The notes beneath the pieces were generated by a model. That model ran no database searches and was not told where the DNA came from. It was given only the letters and a program-made list of their open reading frames with translations. This document shows positions 49,738 through 58,246 of a stretch of DNA of 64,000 bases, in pieces. Source of the DNA: Hyphomonadaceae bacterium UBA5336 (lineage in GTDB: Bacteria; Pseudomonadota; Alphaproteobacteria; Caulobacterales; Hyphomonadaceae); the NCBI GenBank assembly GCA_002408125.1, contig DHQO01000042.1, positions 1 through 64,000 on the forward strand, read 5' to 3'. Positions within the stretch are counted from its first letter, which is position 1. Each line of letters begins with the position of its first letter. A program made the position numbers and the translations under genes.

Positions 49738-50295
49738 TCAGCCTTCGTCTTCTGTCGGCGGAACCGCTTCAATCTCCGGGCGGGCACAACGGATCACCCA
49801 GATATCGTAGACCGGGTGCTCCAGTGCGTTCAGACCGGGCGAGGAGGCAAACATCCAGCCGGAGAAGACCTGGCCATCATGTTCGGCTTCAGGATCCATG
49901 CCGGCCGGGCGAACCGTGTCGATCTGCAGGAAAGCCGCGCTTTCGGGTGGAAAGTCCGGCGGGGTCTGGAAGCAGACCTGCAGGTTGACCTCCAACGCGC
50001 CAAAGATCCGTGTTTCACCAACCCGCATTTCCAGATCCGTCGAGCGCCCAGTGATCTTGTCGAGCCCGCGCAGCGTGGCGGTCTCGTACTGGCGCCAGCG
50101 GCGGACCTCCAGCTCGGGCTCTTCTTCCTCGCACCCTTCAGGCAGTTCGGCGAATGGATCGAGTGGATCGAGTTCGCAATCCAGCTCCGCCTCGGCTTCC
50201 AGGTCCGTATCCGGCTCCACGGTCTCCTGCGCGATGGCTGGCAGCATGCCCCCGGCAAGGAAGACAAGCGCCGTCACTCCGACACGCAATCTCAT
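49738..50295 (-). CDS. DUF2155 exported protein
   Basis: The 185-residue product has a signal peptide (LVFLAGGMLPAIAQ), then an acidic stretch (about residues 25-60) and the DUF2155 domain: ATLRGLDKITGRSTDLEMRV, FGALEVNLQVCFQTPP, FSGWMFASSPGLNALEHPVY and DIWVIRC. Two cysteines (QVCFQ and IRCAR) may pair. It is periplasmic and of unknown function; the domain is conserved beside accC-aat and NDUFA12 in alphaproteobacteria. It overlaps mlaD by four bases. Confidence 0.88.
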   Translation of the reverse strand: MRLRVGVTALVFLAGGMLPAIAQETVEPDTDLEAEAELDCELDPLDPFAELPEGCEEEEPELEVRRWRQYETATLRGLDKITGRSTDLEMRVGETRIFGALEVNLQVCFQTPPDFPPESAAFLQIDTVRPAGMDPEAEHDGQVFSGWMFASSPGLNALEHPVYDIWVIRCARPEIEAVPPTEDEG

Positions 50296-50843
50296 TCAGG
50301 ATATCCCCCGAGATCGTCCTCGCTGGCCGAATCGGAATCTCCAGACGAACCTCCACCATTGCCGCTGGCAAAGGAAGCAAACAGGGTCAGCAGGTCTACG
50401 CTGCCCTGGGTCTGATTGATCATGCTGCAGCCGGTGCCGTCGAACACGCTTTCGCCTGTGTCACAACTGGCCACGGGACCGAGCTCGAACGCATCATAGC
50501 CCGGATCCAGCGAAATATACGCCCCGCCCAGAAGTCCGTCTGTCTGGATGCGAGCCACCGCATCGTCAAACACATTGATATTGGAATCGACCGTCAGCAC
50601 GGCACGCGCCTCATTCGTTTCCGGGTCGAGCGAGATCGCCTTCACGATCCCGACCTTCACGCCGGACACGCGCACATCGGCGCCGCGATCAACACCGGAA
50701 ATAGAGCTGAACCGTGCACCGAACTCACGTGCATTCGGGTTCACCGGTGCATCGCTACCGCGCGCCAGGGCAAACCAGGCAAATACGACCGCCGCGATGA
50801 CAACCAGCGCGCCGATCAGGGTTTCAACAAGAGAATCACGCAT
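50292..50843 (-). CDS. mlaD: MlaD (MCE domain) protein
   Basis: The 183-residue protein has an N-terminal membrane anchor (TLIGALVVIAAVVFAWFAL) and one MCE domain (GARFSSISGVDRGADVRVSG, VKVGIVKAISLDP, DDAVARIQTDGLLGGAYISL). MCE proteins form hexameric rings that move phospholipids between membranes with MlaE/MlaF; those partners are not in this window. The C-terminus is a Gly/Ser/Asp-rich tail. ATG 50843 overlaps the upstream stop codon by eight bases. Confidence 0.9.
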   Translation of the reverse strand: MRDSLVETLIGALVVIAAVVFAWFALARGSDAPVNPNAREFGARFSSISGVDRGADVRVSGVKVGIVKAISLDPETNEARAVLTVDSNINVFDDAVARIQTDGLLGGAYISLDPGYDAFELGPVASCDTGESVFDGTGCSMINQTQGSVDLLTLFASFASGNGGGSSGDSDSASEDDLGGYPE

Positions 50844-51237
50844 CAGGCGTCCACGACTCATAATCTGAATAGGTATCCTGCCGGTGTGCAGCCCCGCCAG
50901 TGATCGCCCCCTTGGGCTTGCTGGCGAAGATTGTTCCGGTCAGGTTCGGCTTGTGTTCGATCTCCCAAGCCTGACGCTTGAGTGGCACCTCGGTCGGCGG
51001 TGTGTCCACAGTGTGATGCAGCCAGCCATGCCAGTCCGGGGGAACCTTGGACGGTTCGGCCAGGCCTTTGTAGATGACATAGCGGCGATGATAACTGTCT
51101 GTTCCGAGAGAACTTTTGCGGTCCTCGAAATAGCGGTTACCGAACTCGTCCTCGCCGACAAAATGAGAGCGCCGTTTGACGTCAAACAGCGCGCCGAGCG
51201 TGGAACCGTTCCACCAGGTGAAAAGCTTCGCAAACAC
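50836..51237 (-). CDS. NDUFA12-family NADH:ubiquinone oxidoreductase accessory subunit
   Basis: The 133-residue protein matches the NDUFA12/B17.2 accessory subunit of alphaproteobacterial and mitochondrial complex I: FTWWNGSTLGALFDVKRRSH, VGEDEFGNRYFEDRKS, HRRYVIYKGLAEPSKVPPDW and HGWLHHTVDTPP. The GTG start gives the usual N-terminus (FAKLFTWWNG); an in-frame ATG at 51321 would add 28 residues not seen in the family. It is the first gene of a three-gene set with mlaD and DUF2155. Confidence 0.9.
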   Translation of the reverse strand: MFAKLFTWWNGSTLGALFDVKRRSHFVGEDEFGNRYFEDRKSSLGTDSYHRRYVIYKGLAEPSKVPPDWHGWLHHTVDTPPTEVPLKRQAWEIEHKPNLTGTIFASKPKGAITGGAAHRQDTYSDYESWTPDA

Positions 51238-51407
51238 GTTGGGAGTCCTGACCGGTTGATTTGGCAGCAATATGGCCACTTCCGCCCTGTTAGTCACCTG
51301 CGGCAGAGCTGACAACTGCATATGGCCATTCCGCCGCAGTCACCCTTAAGCGCGCCGGCGACTCGGGCCATACTCGAAGATTGACGTTACAAGAATCGGA
51401 TCGCGCC

Positions 51408-53636
51408 ATGCCGAACACTCCCGATCAGCCCGCCACGGACCTGTTTCCCGTCGGCCGCGCCGCCCCCTCCAGGCTCGGCGCACTGACCGATGTGCCGCTG
51501 ACAGCGGAGCTGGCGAGCGCGCCGGGCGATGTGGAACTGGCCACCCAGGCGATCTACCGGGCCGAGGTTGCGCGCGCCGGACAACTGGCGCTGGCTGAGC
51601 AAATCGAGGCGCTGGGTGAGGCGCCGCGCAATGCCGAACTGGCCGATGCGGTGGCCCGAGGTCTCTCCATCGATCTGGTCGAGGCGGCCTTGCGCGATCC
51701 CGGCGGGTTCAGCGCGATTGCACGCGACCTGCGCCGGGTCGCCAGCGACAGCACACACCACAGGATGCGTCTGGCGAGCCTTGCCGAGCTGAACCAGTCC
51801 AGCGTGCCGGGCTTCCTCGCGGCGGGTGGGCAAGTGCTGATCGGCGAGGGCGAGCTGCCATCGCCCGATTGCCCGGCGGCCCTGCTCGATCTCGGCGCCC
51901 TGATCACGCCGGAAGGCTTCAGCGAAGACCTCGCCCAGGAAGCCATTGCCTCCCTCGGTGCGGCACTGGGCGAGGAAGGCTGGATCCTGGTGACCGGCAT
52001 CGGCGCTGCCATCACGGCACTGGGCCTGAATTATGACAGCGAGGAAGCCCGCGACGCAGCGGGCGCCATGCTGGCCGCCCTGCGCCATGCCGCTCAGGGC
52101 ACGGGCCTGAAGAAGGCGCAAGCCGATTGCCTCGGCCTCACATTGCGGCGCGCCAATCCCCGCCCCGGACCAAGACTCGCCATCCTGCCGCTCTCGGCGA
52201 ATGCCGATCATTCCGATGCCGAAAGCGAGGGCCTTTCCCCGATGACCCGTGCTGTGCTGGACGGGCCGGGCGAGCCTGAGCTGACCCGCGCGGTGCGGAT
52301 CGGACTGTCACGCCTGGCGCCGGAAGCCCTGCCGACCCTGCTGGCCGCCCTCGACCGGCGCGCGCAGCTGGAGAAACCGGCCCACGCCATAAACACAGAG
52401 CGCCTGCGCGCGCGCGGCTTCACCCAGGACGCCATCGCACGCGTGCGTAACGCGCTGGGCGACGGGCTGAACCTGAACGCGGCCTTCTCACGCTGGGTGC
52501 TCGGCGACGAGATCATTTCCGGTGACCTGAAACTGGTGCCGGAGAATTTCGACACTGACGGCCATTCCCTGCTGAGCGCGCTGGGCTTTTCCCGGCGCGA
52601 CATAGAGGCCGCCGAAGCCCTGATCGAGGGCGAAGCCGAACGCGTGGCCTGTGAAACCCTGTCATCGGCCGGCCTCTCGCTGGGGGCAGAATCGCAGGCC
52701 GAGCTTTCCATGGCCAAGGCTCTCGCGACCTGGCTCGACCTGCCGCCCGGCCTGCGGGCACGGGCTGGCACATTGTCCGGCGCGTGCCTCAGCCAACCTG
52801 TGCTGATCCTGGTCGGCGGCCTGCGGGAAATCGCGAGCCCGCTGCTGCGCGACCGGCTGGCCGATATCGGAGCACTGGCGGCGGAATTCCGCGAGGAAGC
52901 CGCACGCGGCCCGGCGCCCTCTACCGATCCGGTCGATCCGGGGGCAGCCTCACGCACGCGCCTACCCGACCGCCGCAAGGGCTATATCCAGAAATCCACA
53001 GTGGGGGGCCACAAGGTCTATCTGCATACGGGCGAGTTCGAGGATGGCAGTCTCGGCGAAATCTTCATCGACATGCACAAGGAAGGCGCGGCCTTTCGCT
53101 CACTGATGAACAATTTCGCGATCTCGGTCTCCCTCGGCCTGCAATATGGTGTGCCGCTGGACGAATATGCCGATGCCTTCGTCTTCACCCGGTTCGAACC
53201 GGCCGGCGAGGTGACCGGCAATGACCGCATCACCAAGGCGACCTCCATACTGGACTATATCTTCCGCGAACTGGCGGTCTCCTATCTCGGTCGCGACGAC
53301 CTCGCCGAGATCGAGGATGTCAGCCATGACGGGCTCGGCCGCGGCGCAGGCGATGCGACGCGTGAAGCCCCCAGCACAGCCTTCACCCAGGAAGCGGCGC
53401 AGATCATCTCGCGCGGCTTTTCCCGCGGCCAGCTGCCCGACAATATCGTCATCCTGGACAAGCGCCGCCCAGCCGAGACCGACGAGGATGAAGTGGATGC
53501 AGCCTCCGCGATCATCGACTCCCCGGACTATATCAGCGAGGCTTGCGGGCGTTGCGGCAGTTTCACGCTGGTGGAATCGGAAGAGGACGGCTCGCTACGA
53601 TGCGACACCTGCGGCACGCAGATCGCCCAGGGCTGA
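51408..53636 (+). CDS. NrdJ-derived protein lacking RNR catalytic residues (TSCPD domain, zinc ribbon)
   Basis: The C-terminal part of this 742-residue protein is strongly like the tail of B12-dependent (class II) ribonucleotide reductase NrdJ. It has RRKGYIQKSTVGGHKVYL and FIDMHKEGAAFRSLMNNFAI (TSCPD domain, about residues 522-640), then a zinc ribbon with CGRCGSFTLVES and CDTCG (about 712-735). Weaker NrdJ-like pieces occur in order before it: LVTGIGAAITALGLNYDSEE (about 194-213), RGFTQDAIARVRNALGDGLN and FSRWVLGDE (333-369), LLSALGFSRRDIEAAEALIE (387-406). The catalytic NPCxE segment, the radical Cys and the cobalamin/N-terminal half are not recognisable. It looks like a truncated, diverged paralogue that cannot reduce nucleotides. 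ATG 51408 was chosen; TTG 51381 is possible. Confidence 0.75.
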   Translation: MPNTPDQPATDLFPVGRAAPSRLGALTDVPLTAELASAPGDVELATQAIYRAEVARAGQLALAEQIEALGEAPRNAELADAVARGLSIDLVEAALRDPGGFSAIARDLRRVASDSTHHRMRLASLAELNQSSVPGFLAAGGQVLIGEGELPSPDCPAALLDLGALITPEGFSEDLAQEAIASLGAALGEEGWILVTGIGAAITALGLNYDSEEARDAAGAMLAALRHAAQGTGLKKAQADCLGLTLRRANPRPGPRLAILPLSANADHSDAESEGLSPMTRAVLDGPGEPELTRAVRIGLSRLAPEALPTLLAALDRRAQLEKPAHAINTERLRARGFTQDAIARVRNALGDGLNLNAAFSRWVLGDEIISGDLKLVPENFDTDGHSLLSALGFSRRDIEAAEALIEGEAERVACETLSSAGLSLGAESQAELSMAKALATWLDLPPGLRARAGTLSGACLSQPVLILVGGLREIASPLLRDRLADIGALAAEFREEAARGPAPSTDPVDPGAASRTRLPDRRKGYIQKSTVGGHKVYLHTGEFEDGSLGEIFIDMHKEGAAFRSLMNNFAISVSLGLQYGVPLDEYADAFVFTRFEPAGEVTGNDRITKATSILDYIFRELAVSYLGRDDLAEIEDVSHDGLGRGAGDATREAPSTAFTQEAAQIISRGFSRGQLPDNIVILDKRRPAETDEDEVDAASAIIDSPDYISEACGRCGSFTLVESEEDGSLRCDTCGTQIAQG

Positions 53637-53737
53637 TGCTCCGCCTGGGTTGAAGCCGGCCGGTAAAACTCGCCCAATTGGCGCGTGACTTGCGCAAGAT
53701 CAGGCGATCAAGCGTCCGAACCGTCGAGGAACGCCCC

Positions 53738-54226
53738 ATGTTGAAACAGATCGCTGTGGCCATCGCCCTGGCCACCGCCGCCCTTCCCGCGCTGGCCCAG
53801 AACGCTGAGGAGATCGCGCGCGTCCAGGACAACCTGCCCTGCGAGGGCTGTAACCTGTTCCAGGCCGACCTCTCCTTCCGAGATCTGCCCGGCGCGAATG
53901 TCGCCAATTCCCGCCTGCGCCAGGCGGACCTCTCGCTGGCGACCATGAACGAGGCGGATTTCCACAACGCCAACCTGTCCATCGCCAACATGTTCGGCGG
54001 GCGGTTTACCAGCGCGAATTTCCAGCGCGCCAATCTTGAGCGCGCCGTCATGGTGGGGGCCTATTTCGGCAGTGCGGATTTCACCGATGCAACCCTCACG
54101 GGTGCCAACCTGTCGGGCGCGGACCTGAAGACAACGCGCGGGCTCACCCAGGCCCAGCTCGACACGGCCTGCGGCGATGAGACGACACAGTTGCCGACGG
54201 GGCTTTCCGTGCCACGCTGTCAGTGA
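53738..54226 (+). CDS. exported pentapeptide-repeat protein
   Basis: The 162-residue product has a signal peptide (MLKQIAVAIALATAALPALAQ). A CEGC pair (Cys35, Cys38) is followed by about 18 pentapeptide repeats of the A(D/N)LxX type (QADLSF, GANVAN, EADFHNANLS, TSANFQRANLERA, GANLSGADLK). The C-terminus has Cys145 and Cys161. The repeats should fold as a right-handed quadrilateral beta-helix. The start has GAGGA eight bases upstream. The next gene encodes a larger paralogue with the same cysteine pattern, so the pair probably arose by duplication. Confidence 0.88.
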   Translation: MLKQIAVAIALATAALPALAQNAEEIARVQDNLPCEGCNLFQADLSFRDLPGANVANSRLRQADLSLATMNEADFHNANLSIANMFGGRFTSANFQRANLERAVMVGAYFGSADFTDATLTGANLSGADLKTTRGLTQAQLDTACGDETTQLPTGLSVPRCQ

Positions 54227-54288
54227 TTTTACATATGTTAAGAGGAATTCAGTTCACACACATTTCCTCGCCCCCTAAAACTGGCGGC

Positions 54289-55026
54289 ATGCGCCGTGTC
54301 ATCAAATTCGCATTTGTGGCTTCAATCATGGGCTTGGGCTCCGTCCCTGCCATGGCTCAAGGTGCTTCGACCGTAACATGGGACCCGGTCTATTCGGCCT
54401 CCTGCCGTGACTGCAAGCTCAGCGGCATGCGCCTGGCAGGCTGGCGGCTGGACGGCGGAAACTATCCCGGTGCGGACTTTTCCGGTGCGGATATGCGCGG
54501 CGTCTTCGCCCGCGATGCGGTGTTCACCGGCGGGCGCGCGAAAAACGCCAACCTTGTCGGCGCAACCCTGGATGGGGCGCATTTCGACAAGGCCACGCTG
54601 GACGGCGCACGCCTCAACCGCGCCTCGGGCACCGGCGCGGATTTCAGCGGCTCGACCCTGGCCGGCGCGAGCCTCAATGAAGCCAGCTTCGTCAGCGGAC
54701 AATTCGACCAGACCAACATGGCCGGCGTCACGGCTGTCGGCGCGGTGTTTGCCGCGGCCAGCCTGCGCGGCGCGATCCTGGTGGATGCGAACCTGTCAGG
54801 CGCAAATTTTGACGGCGCCAATCTCACAGATGCCAAGCTCAGCCGCTCCAACCTCGCCGGCGCGAGCTTTCTCGACGCCCAGCTGGGCGGGGCAGACCTC
54901 ACCGAGGTGAAGCAGTTCGATCCGGCGCATTTCAAAGGCGCCTGCGCCACGCCAAGTACGCGGCTGCCGGCCGGCCTGATGCTGGAAAGCTGCACGATCG
55001 GGCAGATCACCGCGTCACTGGAATAG
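54289..55026 (+). CDS. exported pentapeptide-repeat protein (larger paralogue)
   Basis: The 245-residue product has a signal peptide (VASIMGLGSVPAMAQ), a CRDC pair (Cys39, Cys42), and about 30 pentapeptide repeats (GADFSGADMRG, KNANLVGATLDGAHFDKATL, GADFSGSTLAGASL, DANLSGANFDGANLTDAKL). The C-terminal cysteines, Cys219 and Cys235, have the same 16-residue spacing as in the neighbour. It is presumably periplasmic. ATG 54289 was selected because the signal peptide follows at once; earlier in-frame ATGs would put 22 unrelated residues before it. A terminator follows. Confidence 0.86.
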   Translation: MRRVIKFAFVASIMGLGSVPAMAQGASTVTWDPVYSASCRDCKLSGMRLAGWRLDGGNYPGADFSGADMRGVFARDAVFTGGRAKNANLVGATLDGAHFDKATLDGARLNRASGTGADFSGSTLAGASLNEASFVSGQFDQTNMAGVTAVGAVFAAASLRGAILVDANLSGANFDGANLTDAKLSRSNLAGASFLDAQLGGADLTEVKQFDPAHFKGACATPSTRLPAGLMLESCTIGQITASLE

Positions 55027-55050
55027 CACTCGCCATCAGCACCAAAACAA

Positions 55051-55086
55051 AAGCCCCGCCCGGAGAAACCCGGCGGGGCCTTTTTT
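55051..55086. terminator. bidirectional rho-independent terminator
   Basis: GCCCCGCC (55053-55060) pairs with GGCGGGGC (55072-55079). On the plus strand it is followed by six T residues. On the minus strand it is followed by TTTTGTTTT. It serves the convergent pentapeptide-repeat and aspS transcripts. Confidence 0.9.
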
Positions 55087-55104
55087 CGCCCTGGCGCGAG
55101 CCCC

Positions 55105-56943
55105 CTAGCCCTTTGCCATCGGCGCGATGCGGATGTTCAGCTCTTTCAGCTGCTTGTCCTCCACGGGGCTCGGCGCGCCCATCATCAGGTCGCGGGCCTG
55201 CTGGTTCATCGGGAACAGGGTGACATCGCGGATATTCTCCGCATCCGCCAGCAGCATGACGATCCGGTCCACGCCCGGCGCGATGCCACCATGCGGCGGG
55301 GCGCCATAGCGGAAGGCGTTGAGCATGCCGCCAAACTCGGCCTCAACCACGTCCGGGCCATAGCCGGCCAGTTCGAAGGCTTTCAGCATGATGTCCGGAC
55401 GGTGGTTCCGGATCGCGCCGGACGACAGCTCGATCCCGTTGCAGACAATATCATACTGGAAGGCTTTCAGGTTGAGGATCGCTGCCTCGCCTTCCTTTTG
55501 CGCCGCCTCCAGCGCGTCCAGCCCGCCCTGGGGCATGGAGAAGGGGTTGTGCGAGAAATCCACCTTCTTGGCGTCCTCGTCATACTCATACATCGGAAAA
55601 TCGACGATCCAGCACAGGCGGAAGATATTCTCTTCCACCAGGTTGAGTTCATTTCCGACCTTCAGGCGCGCCGCCCCGGCAAGCTTGTAGGCATCACCTG
55701 CCTTGCCGGCAGAGAAGAACACGCCATCACCGTCCTCAAGGCCCGTCGCTTCAAGGAATGCAGCCAGGTGTTCGGCCTCGAAGTTCTTGAGCACTGGGTC
55801 CTGACTTGCTACCGCGCCGGTTTCGCCAGCCCTGAGGCGCGCATAACCCAGGCCCGGTGCCTGCATTTCCTTCTTCGCCCATTTATCGAGCTCATCGAAG
55901 AATTTGCGAGACTGGGTTTCAGTGGCCTTGGGCGCCGGGATGGCAATCACCTTGCCACCGCCCTTGATGATCTTTGCGAAGATTCCGAAGCCGGTCTTGC
56001 TGTCGTCTTCGAAAAACGCGGTGACATCCTTCAACTCGATCGGGTTTCGGAGGTCTGGCTTGTCAGAGCCATACTTGGCCATCGCCTCGGCATAGGGAAT
56101 GCGCGGGAAAGCCTCTGTGGGCACCGTGCGGCCCTTGCCGTCCCAGTCGGCGAACTCTTCGAACACACCGCGCATCACCGGTTCGATGGCCTGGAACACG
56201 TCTTCCTGGGTGACGAAGCTCATCTCGATATCAAGCTGGTAGAACTCGCCCGGCGAGCGATCCGCGCGCGCATCCTCATCGCGGAAACAGGGCGCGATCT
56301 GGAAATAGCGGTCAAATCCGGAGACCATGAGCAACTGTTTGAACTGCTGCGGGGCCTGGGGCAGCGCGTAGAACTCGCCGGGATGCAGGCGCGAGGGCAC
56401 GAGAAAGTCGCGCGCGCCTTCGGGGCTGGAGGCGGTCAGGATCGGGGTCTGATATTCGGTAAAGCCCTGAGCGATCATGCGCTGGCGGATCGAGCTGATC
56501 ACCTGGCTGCGCAGGATCATGTTCTTGTGCAGGCTCTCCCGGCGCAGGTCGAGATAGCGGTGTTTCAGGCGGATCTCTTCTGGATAGTCCGGCTCGCCGA
56601 AGACCGGCAGCGGCAGCTCGGCGGCCTCGGACTGGACCAGGGCTTCCCTCACGCGGATCTCGATCTCACCGGTGGCGAGATTCTCATTCACCAGCTCCGC
56701 ATCGCGGGCCACCACTTCGCCCTCGATCGTGATGACGCTTTCGGTGCGCAGGCGCTCGACCACCGCAAAGGCCGGGAAATCCGGATCGAACACGCATTGC
56801 GTCAGGCCATAATGGTCGCGCAGGTCGATGAACATGACGCCGCCATGATCGCGCCGGCGATGCAGCCAGCCGGAAAGCTTCACGGAGGTGCCAACATCGG
56901 ATTTACGGAGTTCGCCGCAGGTATGGGTGCGGTAGAAATGCAT
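55105..56943 (-). CDS. aspS: aspartyl-tRNA synthetase
   Basis: Class II synthetase charging tRNA-Asp (and, in non-discriminating forms, tRNA-Asn). The 612-residue protein has an N-terminal OB-fold anticodon domain (KLSGWLHRRRDHGGVMFIDL). Class II motif 2 is FRDEDARADRSPGEFYQLD. A bacterial GAD insertion lies between catalytic motifs, and motif 3 is GGIAPGVDRIVMLLAD. It is the full bacterial type. No Asn synthetase or amidotransferase genes are in the window, so discrimination cannot be judged. Confidence 0.97.
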   Translation of the reverse strand: MHFYRTHTCGELRKSDVGTSVKLSGWLHRRRDHGGVMFIDLRDHYGLTQCVFDPDFPAFAVVERLRTESVITIEGEVVARDAELVNENLATGEIEIRVREALVQSEAAELPLPVFGEPDYPEEIRLKHRYLDLRRESLHKNMILRSQVISSIRQRMIAQGFTEYQTPILTASSPEGARDFLVPSRLHPGEFYALPQAPQQFKQLLMVSGFDRYFQIAPCFRDEDARADRSPGEFYQLDIEMSFVTQEDVFQAIEPVMRGVFEEFADWDGKGRTVPTEAFPRIPYAEAMAKYGSDKPDLRNPIELKDVTAFFEDDSKTGFGIFAKIIKGGGKVIAIPAPKATETQSRKFFDELDKWAKKEMQAPGLGYARLRAGETGAVASQDPVLKNFEAEHLAAFLEATGLEDGDGVFFSAGKAGDAYKLAGAARLKVGNELNLVEENIFRLCWIVDFPMYEYDEDAKKVDFSHNPFSMPQGGLDALEAAQKEGEAAILNLKAFQYDIVCNGIELSSGAIRNHRPDIMLKAFELAGYGPDVVEAEFGGMLNAFRYGAPPHGGIAPGVDRIVMLLADAENIRDVTLFPMNQQARDLMMGAPSPVEDKQLKELNIRIAPMAKG

Positions 56944-57067
56944 GGGGAGCTCTCTTAAAGGGCGGTGTCAGAGCGGCATGCGATACGCCGCTACGCCATG
57001 GGATGCAAGGTCAGCATATGCCAGTTACAGGCTCGATTTCAGGTCCGGTTTCGGCTAGTCCCGCCGA

Positions 57068-58246
57068 ATGTCGCAAATCAGTCTTACCCCTATCACCGAC
57101 CAGGACCATCTCGAAGCCTTCTGCGCCCAGCTCGCAGAGAGCGATTTCATCTGCCTGGACACGGAGTTTCACCGCGAGACCACCTACTGGCCGCAGCTCT
57201 GCCTGGTCCAGGCCTCCGCGCCCGGTGTGGAAGGTCTGATCGACCCGCTGGCCGAGGATCTCGATATCGGCCCGCTGCTGGAGCTCATCGCAGAGGACAC
57301 CCGCGTGAAGGTGTTCCATGCGGCGCGCCAGGACATGGAGATCTTCAACCGCCTGATCGGCCGCCCGCCCGGCCCGATCTTCGATACCCAGATTGCCGCC
57401 ATGGCGCTCGGGCTCGGCGATTCCATCTCCTATGACAATCTCGTCCGCGCGCTCCTGAAGGAGCATATCGACAAGTCCAGCCAGTTCACTGACTGGACCC
57501 GCCGGCCTCTGAGCGAAAAGCAGCGCACCTATGCTCTCGGCGACGTGACCTTCCTGCGCGATGCGTATCTGAAAATGGTCGACCGGCTGGAACAGCAGGA
57601 CCGCATGGACTGGATCCGCCAGGAAATGGCGGCCATGGAAGACCCCGAGCTGTATGACACCTCGCCGGAAAACGCCTGGCAACGCCTGAAAATGCGCAAG
57701 CCGAAAAAGGAATACGCCGCGATCATGGCCGCGGTAGCCGCCTGGCGGGAGAAGACCGCGCAGCATCTCGACCGTCCGCGCCGGCGCATCCTGAAGGATG
57801 ACGCGATCCACGAGATTGCCGAACAGCGCCCGCAGGACGAGGACGCCTTCAACCGCATGCGTGCGGTGCCCAAGGGCTTCATTCGCTCGAAACAGGCCGA
57901 TGGCCTGCTCGATACGGTGCGCGCGGCGATCATGGATCCGGACGATTTTGCCCCGCCCATGGAAAAGCGGAAGCAGAACCCGCAAACGCCTGCCGGCGCG
58001 CCGGAAATGCTCAAGGTGCTGCTGAAGCATGTCAGCGACGAGGCCAATGTCGTTCCGCGCCTGATCGCCAATGCGGCCGATGTCGAGCGCATCGCGCGCG
58101 GCGACGACCCGGCCGATATCCCGGCCATGAATGGCTGGCGGCGCGAGCTTTTCGGCGCCAAGGCCGAAGCGCTCCTTTCAGGCAAGCTGGCACTCTCGTT
58201 CGAGGGCGGTCAGGTGCGCCTGTTCGAGGTAGACGGGAAAGGCTAG
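57068..58246 (+). CDS. rnd: ribonuclease D
   Basis: 3'-to-5' exoribonuclease trimming tRNA precursors. The 392-residue protein has the DEDD exonuclease motifs: ICLDTEFHRETTYWPQLCL (Asp, Glu), VKVFHAARQDMEIF (Asp) and YALGDVTFLRDAY (Tyr, Asp). A helical HRDC domain (RILKDDAIHEIAEQRPQ) follows, then a C-terminal extension. Its stop codon overlaps the convergent ppx stop. Confidence 0.95.
   Translation: MSQISLTPITDQDHLEAFCAQLAESDFICLDTEFHRETTYWPQLCLVQASAPGVEGLIDPLAEDLDIGPLLELIAEDTRVKVFHAARQDMEIFNRLIGRPPGPIFDTQIAAMALGLGDSISYDNLVRALLKEHIDKSSQFTDWTRRPLSEKQRTYALGDVTFLRDAYLKMVDRLEQQDRMDWIRQEMAAMEDPELYDTSPENAWQRLKMRKPKKEYAAIMAAVAAWREKTAQHLDRPRRRILKDDAIHEIAEQRPQDEDAFNRMRAVPKGFIRSKQADGLLDTVRAAIMDPDDFAPPMEKRKQNPQTPAGAPEMLKVLLKHVSDEANVVPRLIANAADVERIARGDDPADIPAMNGWRRELFGAKAEALLSGKLALSFEGGQVRLFEVDGKG

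Noticed and set aside
55291..56958. Long plus-strand open frame opposite aspS
   Set aside because: It is a shadow of aspS; no start signal and no protein family.
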